Shown here: piece after piece, positions 1-8,621 of the stretch
How positions within the stretch are numbered: position 1 is the first letter of the stretch
Layout: each line of letters begins with the position of its first letter
Assembly: GCA_027065215.1 (NCBI GenBank)
Contig: JAMOOT010000025.1
Location: 1-20,482 of the forward strand
Length of the DNA stretch: 20,482 bases
Direction: 5' to 3'
DNA from: Candidatus Omnitrophota bacterium
Lineage (GTDB): Bacteria; Omnitrophota; Gorgyraeia; S143-82
Program-made: the position numbers and the translations under genes
Notes under the pieces: generated by a model
Database searches by the model: none
What the model was told of the DNA's origin: nothing
The model's input: the letters and a program-made list of their open reading frames with translations, nothing else

Positions 1-1633
1 ATGAAAGTAAACCATCCCTTTGATTTTCCGCAATAATCGAAAATATTTCCTGAATGGCCACATTAGGATAATCTTCAACAAAAAAATTCCGATTATGCAA
101 GAGTTTATCCCTATGAAAGGCCTTCACTACATCCAACAAATAACCTTTTCTGACAACACCTATATCTAATTTCCACACATCTGATACATCTTTCCCCATA
201 GAATTCAATTTAAGCAACTCTTTAATAAGTATTTCATCTAAAGTAGAAGCACGCTTACGCACCAACTCAGAAAAAGATATAGAACCAACCTCTGCCTCGA
301 TTTCCTCATAGGACCTAAATATCCAACTTTGATTAATCCTATAAACAAACTTCTTAGCCATTATGTATTTCATCATTTCTTCCAAGAACATTACATTCCC
401 GTGAGAGGTTTTATACAAAAGGTCTACTATCCTTCCATCCATAACGGTATTATCTAACACACTATTAAGCCAATCCCTTACCAGATCTTGATTAAATGGC
501 TTTAATGTGAGCAAACGAATCATAAACCTGGATTCAAATATGGCCAAATAGGATTGCACAATTTCTGAATCTATATCTGAATCAATAGAAAATATAACCC
601 TTACTCTATGCGGATAATTACGCAACAATCTTACTAAACTCCATAAACTATCTTCATCGGCATAAAATAAGTCATCAATAATAAACACTATTTGATAATT
701 AACTAACACCTGACGAATAAGTTCGTCAACGAACGTTATAATCCTTTGGGGATCATCCTTTGTCTCTAATGTTTTAATCTCTTCTAATGTCTTCTCTGAA
801 AATCGTTCCAATAAATCAGGGTATATATCCAAATAGTTATTTTCAAAATACCTCCATAGTTCATAGAGAAGCGGATATCGAGCCCCATAAGTAGTTGCAA
901 AAAAAGGAATAAAAGAAGACATTGAACCTATCTTTTCCGCTTCTTTCAGCAACCGAGTTTTACCAACTCCAAATGGCCCTGTTATCCCCAAAACAGCCTC
1001 ATTTCCACTGGCAAAAAAATCCTTAATCGCAACAAGATCTTCATCTCTCCCAACAATTTCCTTAGCAGGAAACAATTCTAATATATCCCGACTAAGCAAG
1101 GTAACCGACGGAATATCCGAAACCAAAGCCACACTATCCTTACCCTTGCTTTTAGCAATGTAAAGTGCCTCATCTGCCAAACTCAACAACTTATCTGAAT
1201 CTGTGGTATCGTCGGGATATCCAGCCAGACCAATACTTATTGAGATCTCTATAGTCAAACCTGCTATTCCCGTAGAGAACCTTTGGCGAGAGATATTCTC
1301 TCTTATTCTCTTAAGAACCGTTAAGGCCGAGATAAGCCCTCCATCAATAAGTAGCAATATAAATTCATCTCCTCCAAATCTTATGACCTTATCGCTCGCT
1401 CGAACCGAACGGCGAAAAATCGAAGCGACTTCTCGTAATATGTTATCGCCTTCCAAGTGCCCATAAGTATCGTTAATCGCCTTAAAATCGTCGACATCAA
1501 TAACCGCCATCCATAATGACCTGCCTTCACGATCAACTAACTCTATCTCGTCTTTCAGGTGTTCATAAAGATAACGACGATTTAGTACTCCTGTAAGATC
1601 ATCTATGTATATAGAGTCTATTCCAGTCCCCAT
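1..1633 (-). CDS. GGDEF diguanylate cyclase fused to a STAND/AAA_16-type ATPase (3' end outside window)
   Basis: I translated this by hand: 544 codons from the ATG at 1633 to the window edge, with no stop. Residues 10-170 form a GGDEF domain that starts at its usual DDLTGVLNRR motif. The catalytic GGDEF is at 87-91, and an RxxD product-inhibition site (R78-D81) lies exactly five residues before it. It should therefore make c-di-GMP from GTP and be feedback-inhibited. After a short linker comes an NTPase module: Walker A GPFGVGKT at 219-226, a hydrophobic Walker B strand ending in D320-D321, and HGNVMFLEE (411-419), which resembles the GNPxFLEEL motif of AAA_16/STAND regulators. No receiver, PAS or membrane segment precedes the cyclase, so the protein looks cytosolic and the ATPase part is probably the sensor. 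AAGGGG lies about 9 nt before the ATG. serA ends 34 nt upstream, so co-transcription is likely. The missing C-terminus may hold TPR-like repeats, as in related cyclase-ATPase proteins, but this cannot be seen. Confidence 0.9.
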   Translation of the reverse strand, partial: MGTGIDSIYIDDLTGVLNRRYLYEHLKDEIELVDREGRSLWMAVIDVDDFKAINDTYGHLEGDNILREVASIFRRSVRASDKVIRFGGDEFILLLIDGGLISALTVLKRIRENISRQRFSTGIAGLTIEISISIGLAGYPDDTTDSDKLLSLADEALYIAKSKGKDSVALVSDIPSVTLLSRDILELFPAKEIVGRDEDLVAIKDFFASGNEAVLGITGPFGVGKTRLLKEAEKIGSMSSFIPFFATTYGARYPLLYELWRYFENNYLDIYPDLLERFSEKTLEEIKTLETKDDPQRIITFVDELIRQVLVNYQIVFIIDDLFYADEDSLWSLVRLLRNYPHRVRVIFSIDSDIDSEIVQSYLAIFESRFMIRLLTLKPFNQDLVRDWLNSVLDNTVMDGRIVDLLYKTSHGNVMFLEEMMKYIMAKKFVYRINQSWIFRSYEEIEAEVGSISFSELVRKRASTLDEILIKELLKLNSMGKDVSDVWKLDIGVVRKGYLLDVVKAFHRDKLLHNRNFFVEDYPNVAIQEIFSIIAENQRDGLLS

Positions 1634-1667
1634 ACCACGCCCCTTAAAATAGGATACCTTAAGGATA

Positions 1668-3257
1668 TCAAAGCACTACCACTTTTACATCATGAATCAA
1701 ATCGATAGATTTCAATTGTTCAACAACCTCTTTTGGAATTTCACCATCGAGGTTCAATACCATTATAGCAGATCCCATTGGTTTCTCTCTACCAAAAGTC
1801 ATTGCCGCTATATTTACTCCCGCCTTCCCCAGAATTGTTCCCAACATACCAATAAGTCCAGGCCTATCCTCATTATACGTAACAAGCATCACGCCTTTAG
1901 GAACGGCCTCAAGGTCGAGATCATCTATTCTAACTATTCTTGGTTCGTCTTTTTTAAATATAGAACCAGAGACACAGTAAATCCTTTTATCTGTTTTCAA
2001 AGAGATCTCTATAAGATTGGCATAATTCTCAAGATTCTGTGTCTTGCCTTCTTTTATCTCCAAACCCCTTTCTTCAGCAATCAATTCTGCATTTACATAA
2101 TTTACAGTATCTTGGACTATCCCAGAAAGAATCCCTTTCAATATTGCCATTCTAATTGCTGTAGTATCTTTTGAGATAAAAGGTTCACCTCGATACGTAA
2201 TATGCACTGATTTTAATCTGCCCTCCATAATTTGAGAGATAAACCTACCCAACCTTTCAGCAAGGTTAATATAAGGATACAATACATTGTAAAGCGTAGG
2301 GTCAATCGATGGATAATTGGCTGCATTGAATATCCCTCTACCAGTTATTGCATCCTTTATCTGCTCGGCAATCTGAACCGCTACTTTCTCTTGAGCCTCC
2401 TTGGTAGATGCCCCCAAGTGGGGGGTTCCTATAAGATTAGGCAACTCAAATAAACTCCAATCCTCTGGTGGCTCTTTTTCGTACACATCAAGGGCAGCAC
2501 CAGCGATCCAACCTTCCTTCAATGCCTTTTTAAGCGCCGACTCATCAACTATACCTCCTCTGGCACAATTAATTACCCGGGCAGTTGGTTTCATCATCTT
2601 GAGCCTACGTTCATCTATAAGATGGCGCGTCTCTTCAGTAAGCGGGGTATGCACCGTAATAAAATCCGCTTTTTGACATATTTCATCTATTTCGCTTGGA
2701 GAGATCCCCAACTCTTGCAACTTCTCTATGGGCAAATAAGGGTCATATCCCATTATCTTCATCCCAAACCCCTGGGCACGCTTGGCTACTTCACGTCCAA
2801 TCCTTCCCAATCCAATAATCCCTAAAACCTTTCCGTAAAGTTCAACTCCCATTAATTTCTTTCTTTCCCATTTTTTCTCTTTTAACGATAGATATGCCTG
2901 AGGTATGTTTCGAGCCAAAGCAAGTAGTAGGGAAAGGGCATGTTCTGCAGTGGAAATCGTATTTCCACCCGGGGTATTCATTACGATTATCCCCCTGCGT
3001 GTTGCTGCCTCTATATCTACATTATCAAGGCCTACTCCCGCTCTTCCGATAAACTTTAACCTCTCAGCTGCCTCAATGATATCAGCAGTAACTTTTGTTC
3101 CACTCCGAACTAATAAGACATCATAGTCCTTTATAATCTTCTTTAATTCTTCTGGTGACAATTTCACCTTCTCTACAATCTCTGCATCTGGAATCTGCTT
3201 CAAGACCTCAACTCCCGCCGGTGCAAGTGGATCAGTTATCAATATCTTCACCGCCAT
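1668..3257 (-). CDS. serA: D-3-phosphoglycerate dehydrogenase (long, ACT-domain form)
   Basis: This enzyme oxidises 3-phosphoglycerate to 3-phosphohydroxypyruvate with NAD+, the first step of serine synthesis in the cytosol. The 529 residues match the long bacterial SerA form. The substrate-binding part contains GRAGVGLDNVD at 71-81, and the NAD-binding Rossmann motif GLGRIG is at 149-154. The catalytic triad of the family is visible as R233 (in NCARGG), E262 (in EKEPP) and H280 (in GTPHLGAS). An intervening ASB-type domain follows, and a C-terminal ACT domain (about 455-529) begins near VMLVTYNEDRPGLIG; in this family it is a site for serine feedback control. An excellent ribosome site, AGGAGGT, lies 6 nt before the ATG. 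The 126-nt gap upstream contains a possible -10 box, so serA may have its own promoter. The GGDEF-ATPase gene follows after 34 nt. Confidence 0.97.
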   Translation of the reverse strand: MAVKILITDPLAPAGVEVLKQIPDAEIVEKVKLSPEELKKIIKDYDVLLVRSGTKVTADIIEAAERLKFIGRAGVGLDNVDIEAATRRGIIVMNTPGGNTISTAEHALSLLLALARNIPQAYLSLKEKKWERKKLMGVELYGKVLGIIGLGRIGREVAKRAQGFGMKIMGYDPYLPIEKLQELGISPSEIDEICQKADFITVHTPLTEETRHLIDERRLKMMKPTARVINCARGGIVDESALKKALKEGWIAGAALDVYEKEPPEDWSLFELPNLIGTPHLGASTKEAQEKVAVQIAEQIKDAITGRGIFNAANYPSIDPTLYNVLYPYINLAERLGRFISQIMEGRLKSVHITYRGEPFISKDTTAIRMAILKGILSGIVQDTVNYVNAELIAEERGLEIKEGKTQNLENYANLIEISLKTDKRIYCVSGSIFKKDEPRIVRIDDLDLEAVPKGVMLVTYNEDRPGLIGMLGTILGKAGVNIAAMTFGREKPMGSAIMVLNLDGEIPKEVVEQLKSIDLIHDVKVVVL

Positions 3258-3300
3258 ATCTAACCTCCTAATCTTGATTTGGTTAATCTTTAAATTAAAT

Positions 3301-3306
3301 ATTATA
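3301..3306 (-). promoter_or_regulatory. possible -10 box (TATAAT) upstream of serA
   Basis: On the minus strand a perfect TATAAT lies in the 126-nt gap between the phosphofructokinase gene and serA, about 44 nt before the serA start. The hexamer at 17-nt spacing is TATGCG, a poor -35 match, and there is no extended -10 TGn. The call therefore rests on the -10 box and the unusually long gap for this compact region. Confidence 0.35.
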
Positions 3307-3383
3307 CCTGATAAAATTGCCCTCGCATAGCGTCCTCAATACACGTATAATTTACATCCTATTAATTTTCTTTCCTCTTCTAA

Positions 3384-4535
3384 TTAATATAACCAACTAT
3401 AATCAGGGAGATCATCTCCAATAAGACCCACAATATAATCCCGACATTTCTGCGTTATTCCTGAACCATCCTCAGAGATAAAATCCTTAGGCAAGTGCCT
3501 TTCATTTAAGGCTATTTCGTCTAATTCAATATAAGAAAACCCATCTTTTTTTATCTGAACTTCAACCCCACTTAATCCCCTCTTGGCTAAATCCACGGCA
3601 TACATCCCAGCATCATAAGCAACATCAAAATCAAGTTCCGATCTGTGACATACACTCATTCTCTGAAAACTTCCAGGCCTTTCCCATCTTGCCCTTATGT
3701 TAAGTCGTTCCTCTACCATATTGGCCAAAACCTGAGAAGCACTCTCCACATAACCATGCCCAAACTGGTCTGCAACAATGCCTTTCTGTTTCTCTGCAAC
3801 TCTCCTTCCAGTGGTATCTTTTACTGTCTCTGAAACCACCACAACAACAAATCCAAACTCTTCATATATTCTCCGCACTCGCTCTATAAACCAATCATAG
3901 TCAATCAACCTCTCGGGAGGACACAAGAGATGCGGTGGTTGCGATGCCTTTTCTTTCAACCCCCCTGATGCCGCGACGATCCATCCAGCATTCCTGCCCA
4001 TAACCTCAATTATCTTAACTGGATCAGAGTGTCTCATCGCCCTCGTATCAAGGCCTGCCTCTTGCACACATATTGCAACATAACGGGCTACACTGGGATA
4101 CCCCGGACAAAAATACATATGAGGGAGGTCGTTGTCTATAGTCTTAGGAATACCTATCACCTGAAGATCATATCTCATCTCTCTACTTGCTTCAGACAAT
4201 ACCTTGGCATTGTACGCAGTATCATTGCCACCAATGAGAAACAGGCAGCCTATATTCTCCTGCCTCAATAATTCCACCACCTCTTTGGATTTATCCTCAG
4301 ACAACTTAATCCGAGACGATCCCAGAAAACCCGATGGGGTCCGTGCAATCCTTTCTCTGTATTCTTTGGAAAAAGAACTTAACTCTACAAAGTCGAATAA
4401 AAAGAGCCCATGAATACTATATTTAGCCCCATAAATCTGATCAAAGGCCTTCTCTCCAGCATTAACGATACCAATTAAAGAGGCATTTATCACAGGTGTC
4501 ATACCACCGGACTGCACAATCAAGGCATTCTTCAT
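3384..4535 (-). CDS. 6-phosphofructokinase, PPi-dependent type (diphosphate-fructose-6-phosphate 1-phosphotransferase)
   Basis: The protein (383 residues) belongs to the phosphofructokinase family that phosphorylates fructose 6-phosphate in glycolysis. The start IVQSGGMTPVINASL and the phosphoryl-donor loop GGNDT (102-106) resemble the clade usually annotated as PPi-PFK. The catalytic stretch reads PKTIDND (130-136); a lysine at the second position, rather than the glycine of ATP-PFKs, is a hallmark of pyrophosphate use. D134 is the predicted catalytic base. EVMGRNAGW (177-185) and a later RPGSFQR supply substrate-binding residues. PPi use would make the step reversible; the donor is inferred from these residues, not shown. 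The ATG overlaps the radC stop as ATGA and is preceded by AAGGGGG 6 nt upstream, suggesting translational coupling. An ATP-using member of the same clade remains possible. Confidence 0.9.
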   Translation of the reverse strand: MKNALIVQSGGMTPVINASLIGIVNAGEKAFDQIYGAKYSIHGLFLFDFVELSSFSKEYRERIARTPSGFLGSSRIKLSEDKSKEVVELLRQENIGCLFLIGGNDTAYNAKVLSEASREMRYDLQVIGIPKTIDNDLPHMYFCPGYPSVARYVAICVQEAGLDTRAMRHSDPVKIIEVMGRNAGWIVAASGGLKEKASQPPHLLCPPERLIDYDWFIERVRRIYEEFGFVVVVVSETVKDTTGRRVAEKQKGIVADQFGHGYVESASQVLANMVEERLNIRARWERPGSFQRMSVCHRSELDFDVAYDAGMYAVDLAKRGLSGVEVQIKKDGFSYIELDEIALNERHLPKDFISEDGSGITQKCRDYIVGLIGDDLPDYSWLY

Positions 4536-5197
4536 AGATATCCCCCTTCCCGCATACTATAATAGCCATCCTTTGAGACAACTAAATGGTCTAATATCTC
4601 TATGCCTAATAAGTTACCACCTTCTACCATCTTCTCTGTAAACCTTACATCTTCATCTGAAGGTTCCAGTTTCCCAGATGGATGGTTATGAACTAAGATA
4701 AGCGAAACTGCCCCCACCTGCAAGGCCACCTCAAAAATCTCTCGAGGATGTACACCAACCCAATTCAGGGTCCCAACAGAAATCACCTGGCGATATATCT
4801 CTCTGTTCCTAACATCCAAGTATAGGACCAAAAACGATTCCTTTCTGGATCTGGCAATATCCATAGATATATGCCAAACGATCTCCGGAGATCCAATCTC
4901 TGTATTTCTCCTCTCTTGCAACCTCCTCCCTAACTCAATGGCTGCAACAATCCTACTGGCCTTAGCCAAACCTACTCCATCGATCTTGATCAAGTCAGAA
5001 AAAGAGACATCTCCTAACTTGTCCCACAACACCTTTTCCACTCGTCTGGCTAAAGTCAATACATCCTTTTTCTGAGTTCCAGTATCTAAGAGAATAGATA
5101 TCAATTCCGTATTTGACAATCTTTGAGGCCCATAAGTAGCCAATTTTTCTCTTGGTCTATCAAACTTCGGTAATTCCTTGACCCTTTTATATTGCAT
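4532..5197 (-). CDS. radC: RadC-family JAB/MPN domain protein
   Basis: Length (221 residues) and layout are typical of RadC. The N-terminal part (1-95) contains the RPREKL motif and a helix-hairpin-helix segment (KIDGVGLAKASRI, 71-83). The C-terminal JAB/MPN domain carries the metal-binding motif H170-x-H172-x10-D183 within HNHPSG...PSDED, so the predicted metallo-isopeptidase-like site looks intact. The family was once linked to DNA repair; its true role is unsettled, and I do not assign one. The start at 5197 lies inside the last codons of the PP-loop gene (11-nt overlap) with GAGG about 10-14 nt upstream. The stop overlaps the phosphofructokinase ATG, so the gene is embedded in an operon. 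Confidence 0.95.
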   Translation of the reverse strand: MQYKRVKELPKFDRPREKLATYGPQRLSNTELISILLDTGTQKKDVLTLARRVEKVLWDKLGDVSFSDLIKIDGVGLAKASRIVAAIELGRRLQERRNTEIGSPEIVWHISMDIARSRKESFLVLYLDVRNREIYRQVISVGTLNWVGVHPREIFEVALQVGAVSLILVHNHPSGKLEPSDEDVRFTEKMVEGGNLLGIEILDHLVVSKDGYYSMREGGYL

Positions 5198-6170
5198 ATC
5201 GGGAAAACCTCTTGCGGTCCTCTTTTTTAATCCCTAATCCATCTCCATCAGAAAAATTCACAAAAAGATCATCTCCATATTGGCCTTTGCAATAACTGGC
5301 CAATATCCTGGCACAAAGCCCATGGACTGCTGGATCCTGCGCTGCTTTTCCAAAAATAAGTCCCAACGGACCAGGCACACCCACTGATTCAAGCAACACA
5401 CCTTTACTCTTATACCTCTTAATCACCTCATTCTCAAACCTATTTCGCCCTATGATAAGCCCTGTATCCTCAGCCACCAAGAAATGCCTCCCAGTCTTTA
5501 TCAGCGGATAAATCACTAAATCTTGTCGGTGAAACCTGCGTACATATGCCCTAATGCGCTTAGATATAAATGGGTCCGTCAAAAGGCATCCTCCTGCAGG
5601 CTGAAGCGAGGGATCTATAGCAATTCCATAGCGCTTAGATAATTCAATCTGCCTTTGCCTCCCTCTCCCTTTTATATCCAACAATCTTGCTCGGTCAACC
5701 CATCCTTTTCTCTCTGGCACTGTCTCAGGCAACAACTTAGCACTCAACGGCCGCAAGAGATAGCCTTGAATCCCAGACAATTCCTCAACTTTTCTTAATC
5801 CATAACTATTTTGAGAAAATGGCCGTTCTCCTAAGACTTCTCCGGTAAACACAAACTCTGCTCCTAACTCAGGCATAAGTTCACCTGCCTTACGGACCAT
5901 AAAGGCATGACAATCTATACAAGGATTAAAGTTCTTCCCATAACCACAGACTGGAGACTTCAGAACACCTTCTATATATTCATCAAGGACAGGGACAACA
6001 ATCAAATCTATCTTGAACTTCTTCGCGAGGTCTTTTATCTCAGGACGGGAATAAAAAGGGGTAAAAAAATGCACACCAATCGTCTCCACTCCCTGCTCTT
6101 GCAACACCTTAAAGGCAAGAACACTATCCAAACCACCAGAAAAGAGCCCGATCGCCTTAATTCTTGCCAT
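5187..6170 (-). CDS. PP-loop tRNA sulfurtransferase-like protein with C-terminal NFACT-R-like domain
   Basis: The PP-loop ATP-pyrophosphatase motif SGGLDS sits at residues 11-16, as in MnmA and ThiI, which adenylate tRNA uridines before thiolation. Two conserved cysteine sites follow: NPCIDC (C84, C87) and GGCLLTDP (C195), plausible for sulfur transfer or metal binding. From about 205 to 275 the protein has a basic domain (YVRRFHRQ... through GPLGLIFG) that I match to the NFACT-R RNA-binding domain known to be fused to such PP-loop proteins. It is often annotated as a tRNA 2-thiouridylase, but the exact base modified is unknown. I chose the ATG at 6170 (327 residues) because GAGGGG precedes it by 9 nt. 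An in-frame TTG at 6206 would add 12 residues unlike the family and would overlap the epimerase stop. A last segment of about 50 residues is not recognised. Confidence 0.83.
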   Translation of the reverse strand: MARIKAIGLFSGGLDSVLAFKVLQEQGVETIGVHFFTPFYSRPEIKDLAKKFKIDLIVVPVLDEYIEGVLKSPVCGYGKNFNPCIDCHAFMVRKAGELMPELGAEFVFTGEVLGERPFSQNSYGLRKVEELSGIQGYLLRPLSAKLLPETVPERKGWVDRARLLDIKGRGRQRQIELSKRYGIAIDPSLQPAGGCLLTDPFISKRIRAYVRRFHRQDLVIYPLIKTGRHFLVAEDTGLIIGRNRFENEVIKRYKSKGVLLESVGVPGPLGLIFGKAAQDPAVHGLCARILASYCKGQYGDDLFVNFSDGDGLGIKKEDRKRFSRYAI

Positions 6171-6202
6171 CTCAACCTGCCCCTCCCACCCTCCTGAAAA
6201 CC

Positions 6203-7147
6203 TCAAATCCTACCTATATTTGCCTTAAACCAATCAACTGTCCTCCTCAGACCCTCCATAAGGTCAACTCGACAAGAAAACCCCATTACATCCTTCAACT
6301 TTGTAGTATCGGCCAAAGTATGCTTAACATCGCCTGGCCGCGGGGGAGTAAAGATTGGCTGGACATCTTTGCCCAATATATCATTTATAAACTTAACCAA
6401 ATCTAATACAGAACAACTCTGGCCGCAAGCAAGATTAAATATCTCTCCTCCAATTCCCTCTTTTTGACAAGCAAGAAGATTGCCATCTACAACATTATCT
6501 ATATAGGTAAAATCTCTGGTCTGGCTCCCATCGCCATGGATAGGAGGGGGATCATTTTTTAATATACAGGTAATAAATTTCGGGATAACCACTGCATATT
6601 GATTATCTAAACTTTGCCTTGGGCCGAAGACATTGAAATATCTCAACCCAACCGTCTCTAAGCCGTAATTATGGTAAAAACAACGGGCATAATATTCATT
6701 CGCTAATTTACTGGCAGCATAAGGAGAGACCAATAATGGCAGCATATCCTCCCGCTCGGGAAGAGTAGGTTGATCACCATAGACTGAACTGGAAGAGGCA
6801 TATACGACCCGCTTGACTCCATTATCTCTGGCAGCAATAAAGACATTCAACGTCCCATGTACATTCACCTCATCATATTCCAATGGGTTTTCTACTGATT
6901 TAGGGACTGAACGCAAGGCTGCCTGATGGATTACATAATCTACCCCCTTCATAATCTTTTGCAACAGACTAAGATTACGAATATCGCCTTCTATAAATTC
7001 AATATCATCTATTACGGAAGCAAGATTTTCCTTATTGCCCGCTACCAAGTTATCTATAACCTTAACTTGATGGCCATCTTTAACCAATCTCTCAACGATA
7101 TGAGAACCAATAAACCCAGCCCCACCAGTAACTAAATACCACGCCAT
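6203..7147 (-). CDS. NAD-dependent sugar-nucleotide epimerase/dehydratase (GalE-like, extended SDR)
   Basis: This is an extended short-chain dehydrogenase of 314 residues acting on nucleotide sugars. The Rossmann motif TGGAGFIG is at 7-14, the catalytic serine region YASSSSVYG at 116-124, and Y143xxxK147 (in SPYAASK) completes the active site. The later stretches GLRYFNVFGPRQ and DFTYIDNVVDGN are typical of UDP-glucose/UDP-N-acetylglucosamine 4-epimerases of the WbpP/GalE type. Substrate cannot be fixed from sequence; it likely feeds cell-surface polysaccharide synthesis. AGGAGGT lies 5 nt before the ATG. It follows pheS after a 60-nt gap, in the place where pheT is usually found. Confidence 0.92.
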   Translation of the reverse strand: MAWYLVTGGAGFIGSHIVERLVKDGHQVKVIDNLVAGNKENLASVIDDIEFIEGDIRNLSLLQKIMKGVDYVIHQAALRSVPKSVENPLEYDEVNVHGTLNVFIAARDNGVKRVVYASSSSVYGDQPTLPEREDMLPLLVSPYAASKLANEYYARCFYHNYGLETVGLRYFNVFGPRQSLDNQYAVVIPKFITCILKNDPPPIHGDGSQTRDFTYIDNVVDGNLLACQKEGIGGEIFNLACGQSCSVLDLVKFINDILGKDVQPIFTPPRPGDVKHTLADTTKLKDVMGFSCRVDLMEGLRRTVDWFKANIGRI

Positions 7148-7207
7148 AATAACCTCCTATCACAAAGATTTAAAATATAATCCGCGAAAAAAAGCAAGAT
7201 AACAATA

Positions 7208-8245
7208 TCAGAACTGTCTCAAAAACCTCACATCTGCGCTATAGAATAAGCGAATATCTGGGATGCGATATTTTAACATACACAATCTTTCAACCCCCAT
7301 CCCAAAGGCAAATCCAGTTTTACCTATGTACTTTTCTCCTACTGCAGATAAGACTTTGGGATGTATCATTCCACAGCCTAAGACCTCTATCCAACCCGAA
7401 TACCTGCATACCGGACAACCTTCGCCCTTACAGAAAAGGCAGGAGATATCTACTTCAGCCGACGGTTCAGTAAATGGAAAATAATGAGGCCTGAACCTCA
7501 GCTGTATCTCATCATAAAAATACTCACGGGCAAACTCCATTAATATCCCCTTAAGATGGGAGAACCGCACACCAGTATCCACTAAAAAACCCTCTATCTG
7601 ATGGAACATAAAACTATGACTGGCATCTACAGCATCCGGCCTATATACTCTGCCAGGGACAACCACCGCTACTGGTGGAGAAAACCTTTCCATAATCCTA
7701 ACTTGCATAGGTGAAGTATGACTCCTAAGAAGATACTTCCCTTTTTCTTTATCCGGAGGCAGATTAAGGTAAAATGTATCAAATGCATCACGGGAAGGAT
7801 GTGTAATATCAATATTCAATGCGCTAAAATTATAATATTCCTGTTCTATTTCCGGGCCGTCACTTAAAGCAAATCCCATTCCCTTAAATATATCAACTAT
7901 CTCAATTATAGTCTGGTTTATTATATGCCTATGCCCGAGTTCAATACCCCGTGCTGGAAGGGTTGGATCCTTCACCTCTTCTTCCTTCTCACTCAATAGG
8001 TATCGTTTTTCCCGAATCCAAGATTCAAAGGCCTCCTTTATCCTATTAACTGCCTGTCCTAATTCTCGCCTCTCATTAGGCGGGGCATTCTTTATAAAAG
8101 TCAAAAGGGCCTTTATTGGCCCCTTTTTCCCCAAAAACTTGACCCTTACTTCCTCAAGGACATTAGGATCTACTGCTTGACGGTATCTCTCTTTTAATTC
8201 CGTCAAGGCATCTTCTAATGCCTTAAGTTCACTACGCCAATCCAT
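7208..8245 (-). CDS. pheS: phenylalanine-tRNA ligase alpha subunit
   Basis: PheS is the catalytic alpha chain of the class II alpha2beta2 phenylalanyl-tRNA synthetase. The N-terminal 90 residues are a charged coiled coil that contacts tRNA. Class II features follow: the region around GPEIEQEYYNF (130-140) with RDAFDTFYL, motif 2 at GRVYRPDAVDASH...FHQIEG (198-219), and motif 3 at GFAFGMGVERLCML (311-324). A four-cysteine cluster (C269, C272, C277, C280) probably binds zinc, as in many bacterial PheS proteins. Length (345 residues) is normal. It follows rplT after 13 nt. No strong Shine-Dalgarno is visible, suggesting coupling to rplT translation. The beta subunit gene pheT, commonly next downstream, is absent from this window. 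Confidence 0.97.
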   Translation of the reverse strand: MDWRSELKALEDALTELKERYRQAVDPNVLEEVRVKFLGKKGPIKALLTFIKNAPPNERRELGQAVNRIKEAFESWIREKRYLLSEKEEEVKDPTLPARGIELGHRHIINQTIIEIVDIFKGMGFALSDGPEIEQEYYNFSALNIDITHPSRDAFDTFYLNLPPDKEKGKYLLRSHTSPMQVRIMERFSPPVAVVVPGRVYRPDAVDASHSFMFHQIEGFLVDTGVRFSHLKGILMEFAREYFYDEIQLRFRPHYFPFTEPSAEVDISCLFCKGEGCPVCRYSGWIEVLGCGMIHPKVLSAVGEKYIGKTGFAFGMGVERLCMLKYRIPDIRLFYSADVRFLRQF

Positions 8246-8258
8246 ATTACAAAATCAG

Positions 8259-8606
8259 TTACTCTTGATTAGATAAATCCACTAACTGAGCAAAATCCTC
8301 CGGGTGCTTAACCGCCATCTCAGCAAGTATCTTTCTATCCAGACCAACACCCTTTTTCTTCAGGCCTCCAATAAACCTGCTATAAGAAGTGCCCAATGCC
8401 TTACAGGCAGCACCTATTCTAACCATCCAAAGCCTGCGAAACATCCTCTTCCTGGTGCGCCTATCCCTATAAGAATATCGTAAGGCCCTCATAACCGTCT
8501 CGTGTATCCTACGATAGTTAGACTTTCGGGCCCCCCAATACCCTTTGGCCATCTTACGCCACTTCTTATGTCGAGATCGTTTAGTAACCGATGTCTTTAT
8601 ACGCAT
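8259..8606 (-). CDS. rplT: 50S ribosomal protein L20
   Basis: This small basic protein (115 residues) has the L20 signatures KMAKGYWGARKSNYR, YSYRDRRTRKR, FRRLWMVRI and YSRFIGGLKKKG. L20 binds 23S rRNA early in assembly of the large subunit and, in E. coli, represses its own operon; no such operator can be recognised here by eye. AGGGG precedes the ATG by 9 nt. It starts 15 nt after rpmI, in the conserved infC-rpmI-rplT order. Confidence 0.98.
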   Translation of the reverse strand: MRIKTSVTKRSRHKKWRKMAKGYWGARKSNYRRIHETVMRALRYSYRDRRTRKRMFRRLWMVRIGAACKALGTSYSRFIGGLKKKGVGLDRKILAEMAVKHPEDFAQLVDLSNQE

Positions 8607-8621
8607 AAAACATCACCCCTT

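Noticed and set aside
1203..2825. Plus-strand open frames over the GGDEF-ATPase and serA genes
   Set aside because: They are shadows of well-supported minus-strand genes and show no recognisable domains or ribosome sites.
3360..3395. AT-rich inverted repeat (ATTAATT...AATTAAT) at the end of the phosphofructokinase gene as a terminator
   Set aside because: The stem has no GC pairs and no T-run follows, so it is unlikely to terminate transcription.
3384..4535. GGND instead of GGDD/GGDG in the phosphofructokinase donor loop as a novel active site
   Set aside because: The IVQSGGxTPVINASL-type clade commonly carries GGND, so this appears to be a family feature rather than a mutation.
7148..7207. 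Promoter or terminator between pheS and the epimerase gene
   Set aside because: There is a T-run and AT-rich sequence but no stem before the T-run and no -35/-10 pair with acceptable spacing.
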